Shown here one piece after another: positions 40,065 to 40,096 of a stretch of DNA of 40,096 nt. The notes beneath the pieces are model-generated. The model was not told the origin of the DNA, did no database searches, and worked only from the letters and a program-made list of their open reading frames with translations. Every line of letters starts with the position of its first letter. The stretch's first letter is position 1. The DNA is taken from contig QHWY01000081.1 of the NCBI GenBank assembly GCA_003223875.1, positions 99,388-139,483 of the forward strand, read 5' to 3'. The stretch comes from Acidobacteriota bacterium. Lineage in GTDB: Bacteria > Acidobacteriota > Terriglobia > 20CM-2-55-15. Position numbers and translations under genes: made by a program.

Positions 40065-40096
40065 AAAAAGCCGGAGCGGTTTTTGCGCAGGCTTTT
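40065..40096 (+). terminator. Possible terminator hairpin at window edge
   Basis: AAAAAGCC (40065-40072) pairs with GGCTTTT (40090-40096) around a 17-base loop, and the window ends within the T run. The A-rich/T-rich flanks are of bidirectional terminator type, but the loop is long and the right side is cut off, so this is tentative. Confidence 0.35.

Larger units (their letters stand above)
39337..40096. other. 760-base region with no convincing gene
   Basis: No conserved protein is recognised on either strand. The longest minus-strand frames (39320-39535, 39397-39714 and 39711-39899) give residues such as QTPIVKLQLQPVIDV that could be coding remnants, but none has a good start site or a known domain. 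A perfect inverted repeat GCTGCAATC-GT-GATTGCAGC lies at 39793-39812, and the direct repeat GCACGGCTT occurs twice near 39890-39905. Two terminator-like hairpins close the window. Confidence 0.5.

Noticed and set aside
1..40096. CRISPR arrays, tRNA and rRNA genes, integrated prophage
   Set aside because: No regularly spaced direct repeats, no tRNA cloverleaf or rRNA motifs, and no phage structural genes were noticed on either strand.

Overview
The window reads like a chromosomal segment of a soil-type Acidobacteriota (possibly Bryobacterales/Solibacter-like). This rests on protein style only: DUF6152 and DUF4159 proteins, a carboxypeptidase-regulatory-like secreted protein, a sugar dehydrogenase with an acidobacterial-style beta-sandwich tail, a TonB receptor followed by a YfiR protein and a hybrid kinase, and moderately high GC with many Sec signal peptides. 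No rRNA or tRNA gene was seen, so the phylum call is an inference.

Layout. 1-2940: the end of a PAS histidine kinase, a DUF4159 protein, a heme-oxygenase-like diiron (CADD/TenA-like) protein and a DUF6152 protein. 2994-5382: an overlapping three-gene unit of an ECF sigma factor, a small three-helix membrane protein (possible anti-sigma factor) and a bactofilin-like membrane protein. 5449-6661: a decayed HTH/outer-membrane-protein chimera carrying a palindromic mini-element with a 9-bp target duplication, then a vapBC toxin-antitoxin pair. 6661-8271: a TolC-like outer-membrane channel. 8360-17733: a seven-gene one-strand unit (GNAT-like protein, SAM methyltransferase, TonB-dependent receptor, YfiR-like periplasmic protein, CHASE8 hybrid kinase, lone receiver, REC-PAS-GGDEF-EAL protein). 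It looks like an envelope-sensing cyclic-di-GMP pathway. 17739-23015 (minus strand): a complete YbhGFSR-like ABC-2 exporter with an HlyD-like adaptor, two ATPases and two permeases. The TolC-like protein at 6661 could be its outer-membrane partner.

23052-31277: secreted and periplasmic enzymes: a coiled-coil protein, a PQQ-type sugar dehydrogenase, a stand-alone Lon N-domain protein, a signal-peptide-bearing oligoendopeptidase F, a B3-like metallo-beta-lactamase-fold protein and an ornithine-cyclodeaminase family enzyme. 31289-36362: two ModA-like binding proteins flank an ankyrin/CxxCH/alpha-toroid protein and a truncated hemoglobin, followed by a beta-hydroxyacid dehydrogenase-family protein. 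36368-36819 is a nested gene graveyard (DUF4139-like fragment fused to a DDE integrase fragment). 36871-39336: a carboxypeptidase-regulatory-like protein and two small genes. 39337-40096 has no convincing gene and ends in terminator-like hairpins.

Most notable: a dispersed GTAG-headed hairpin pair (REPIN-like) present three times, once inside a 108-bp element with perfect 17-bp terminal inverted repeats and 9-bp target duplications; the c-di-GMP operon, in which a YfiN-type sensor domain sits on a hybrid kinase; two ABC ATPases whose motif deviations map to the same composite ATP site; and the ankyrin/CxxCH/toroid protein beside a globin.
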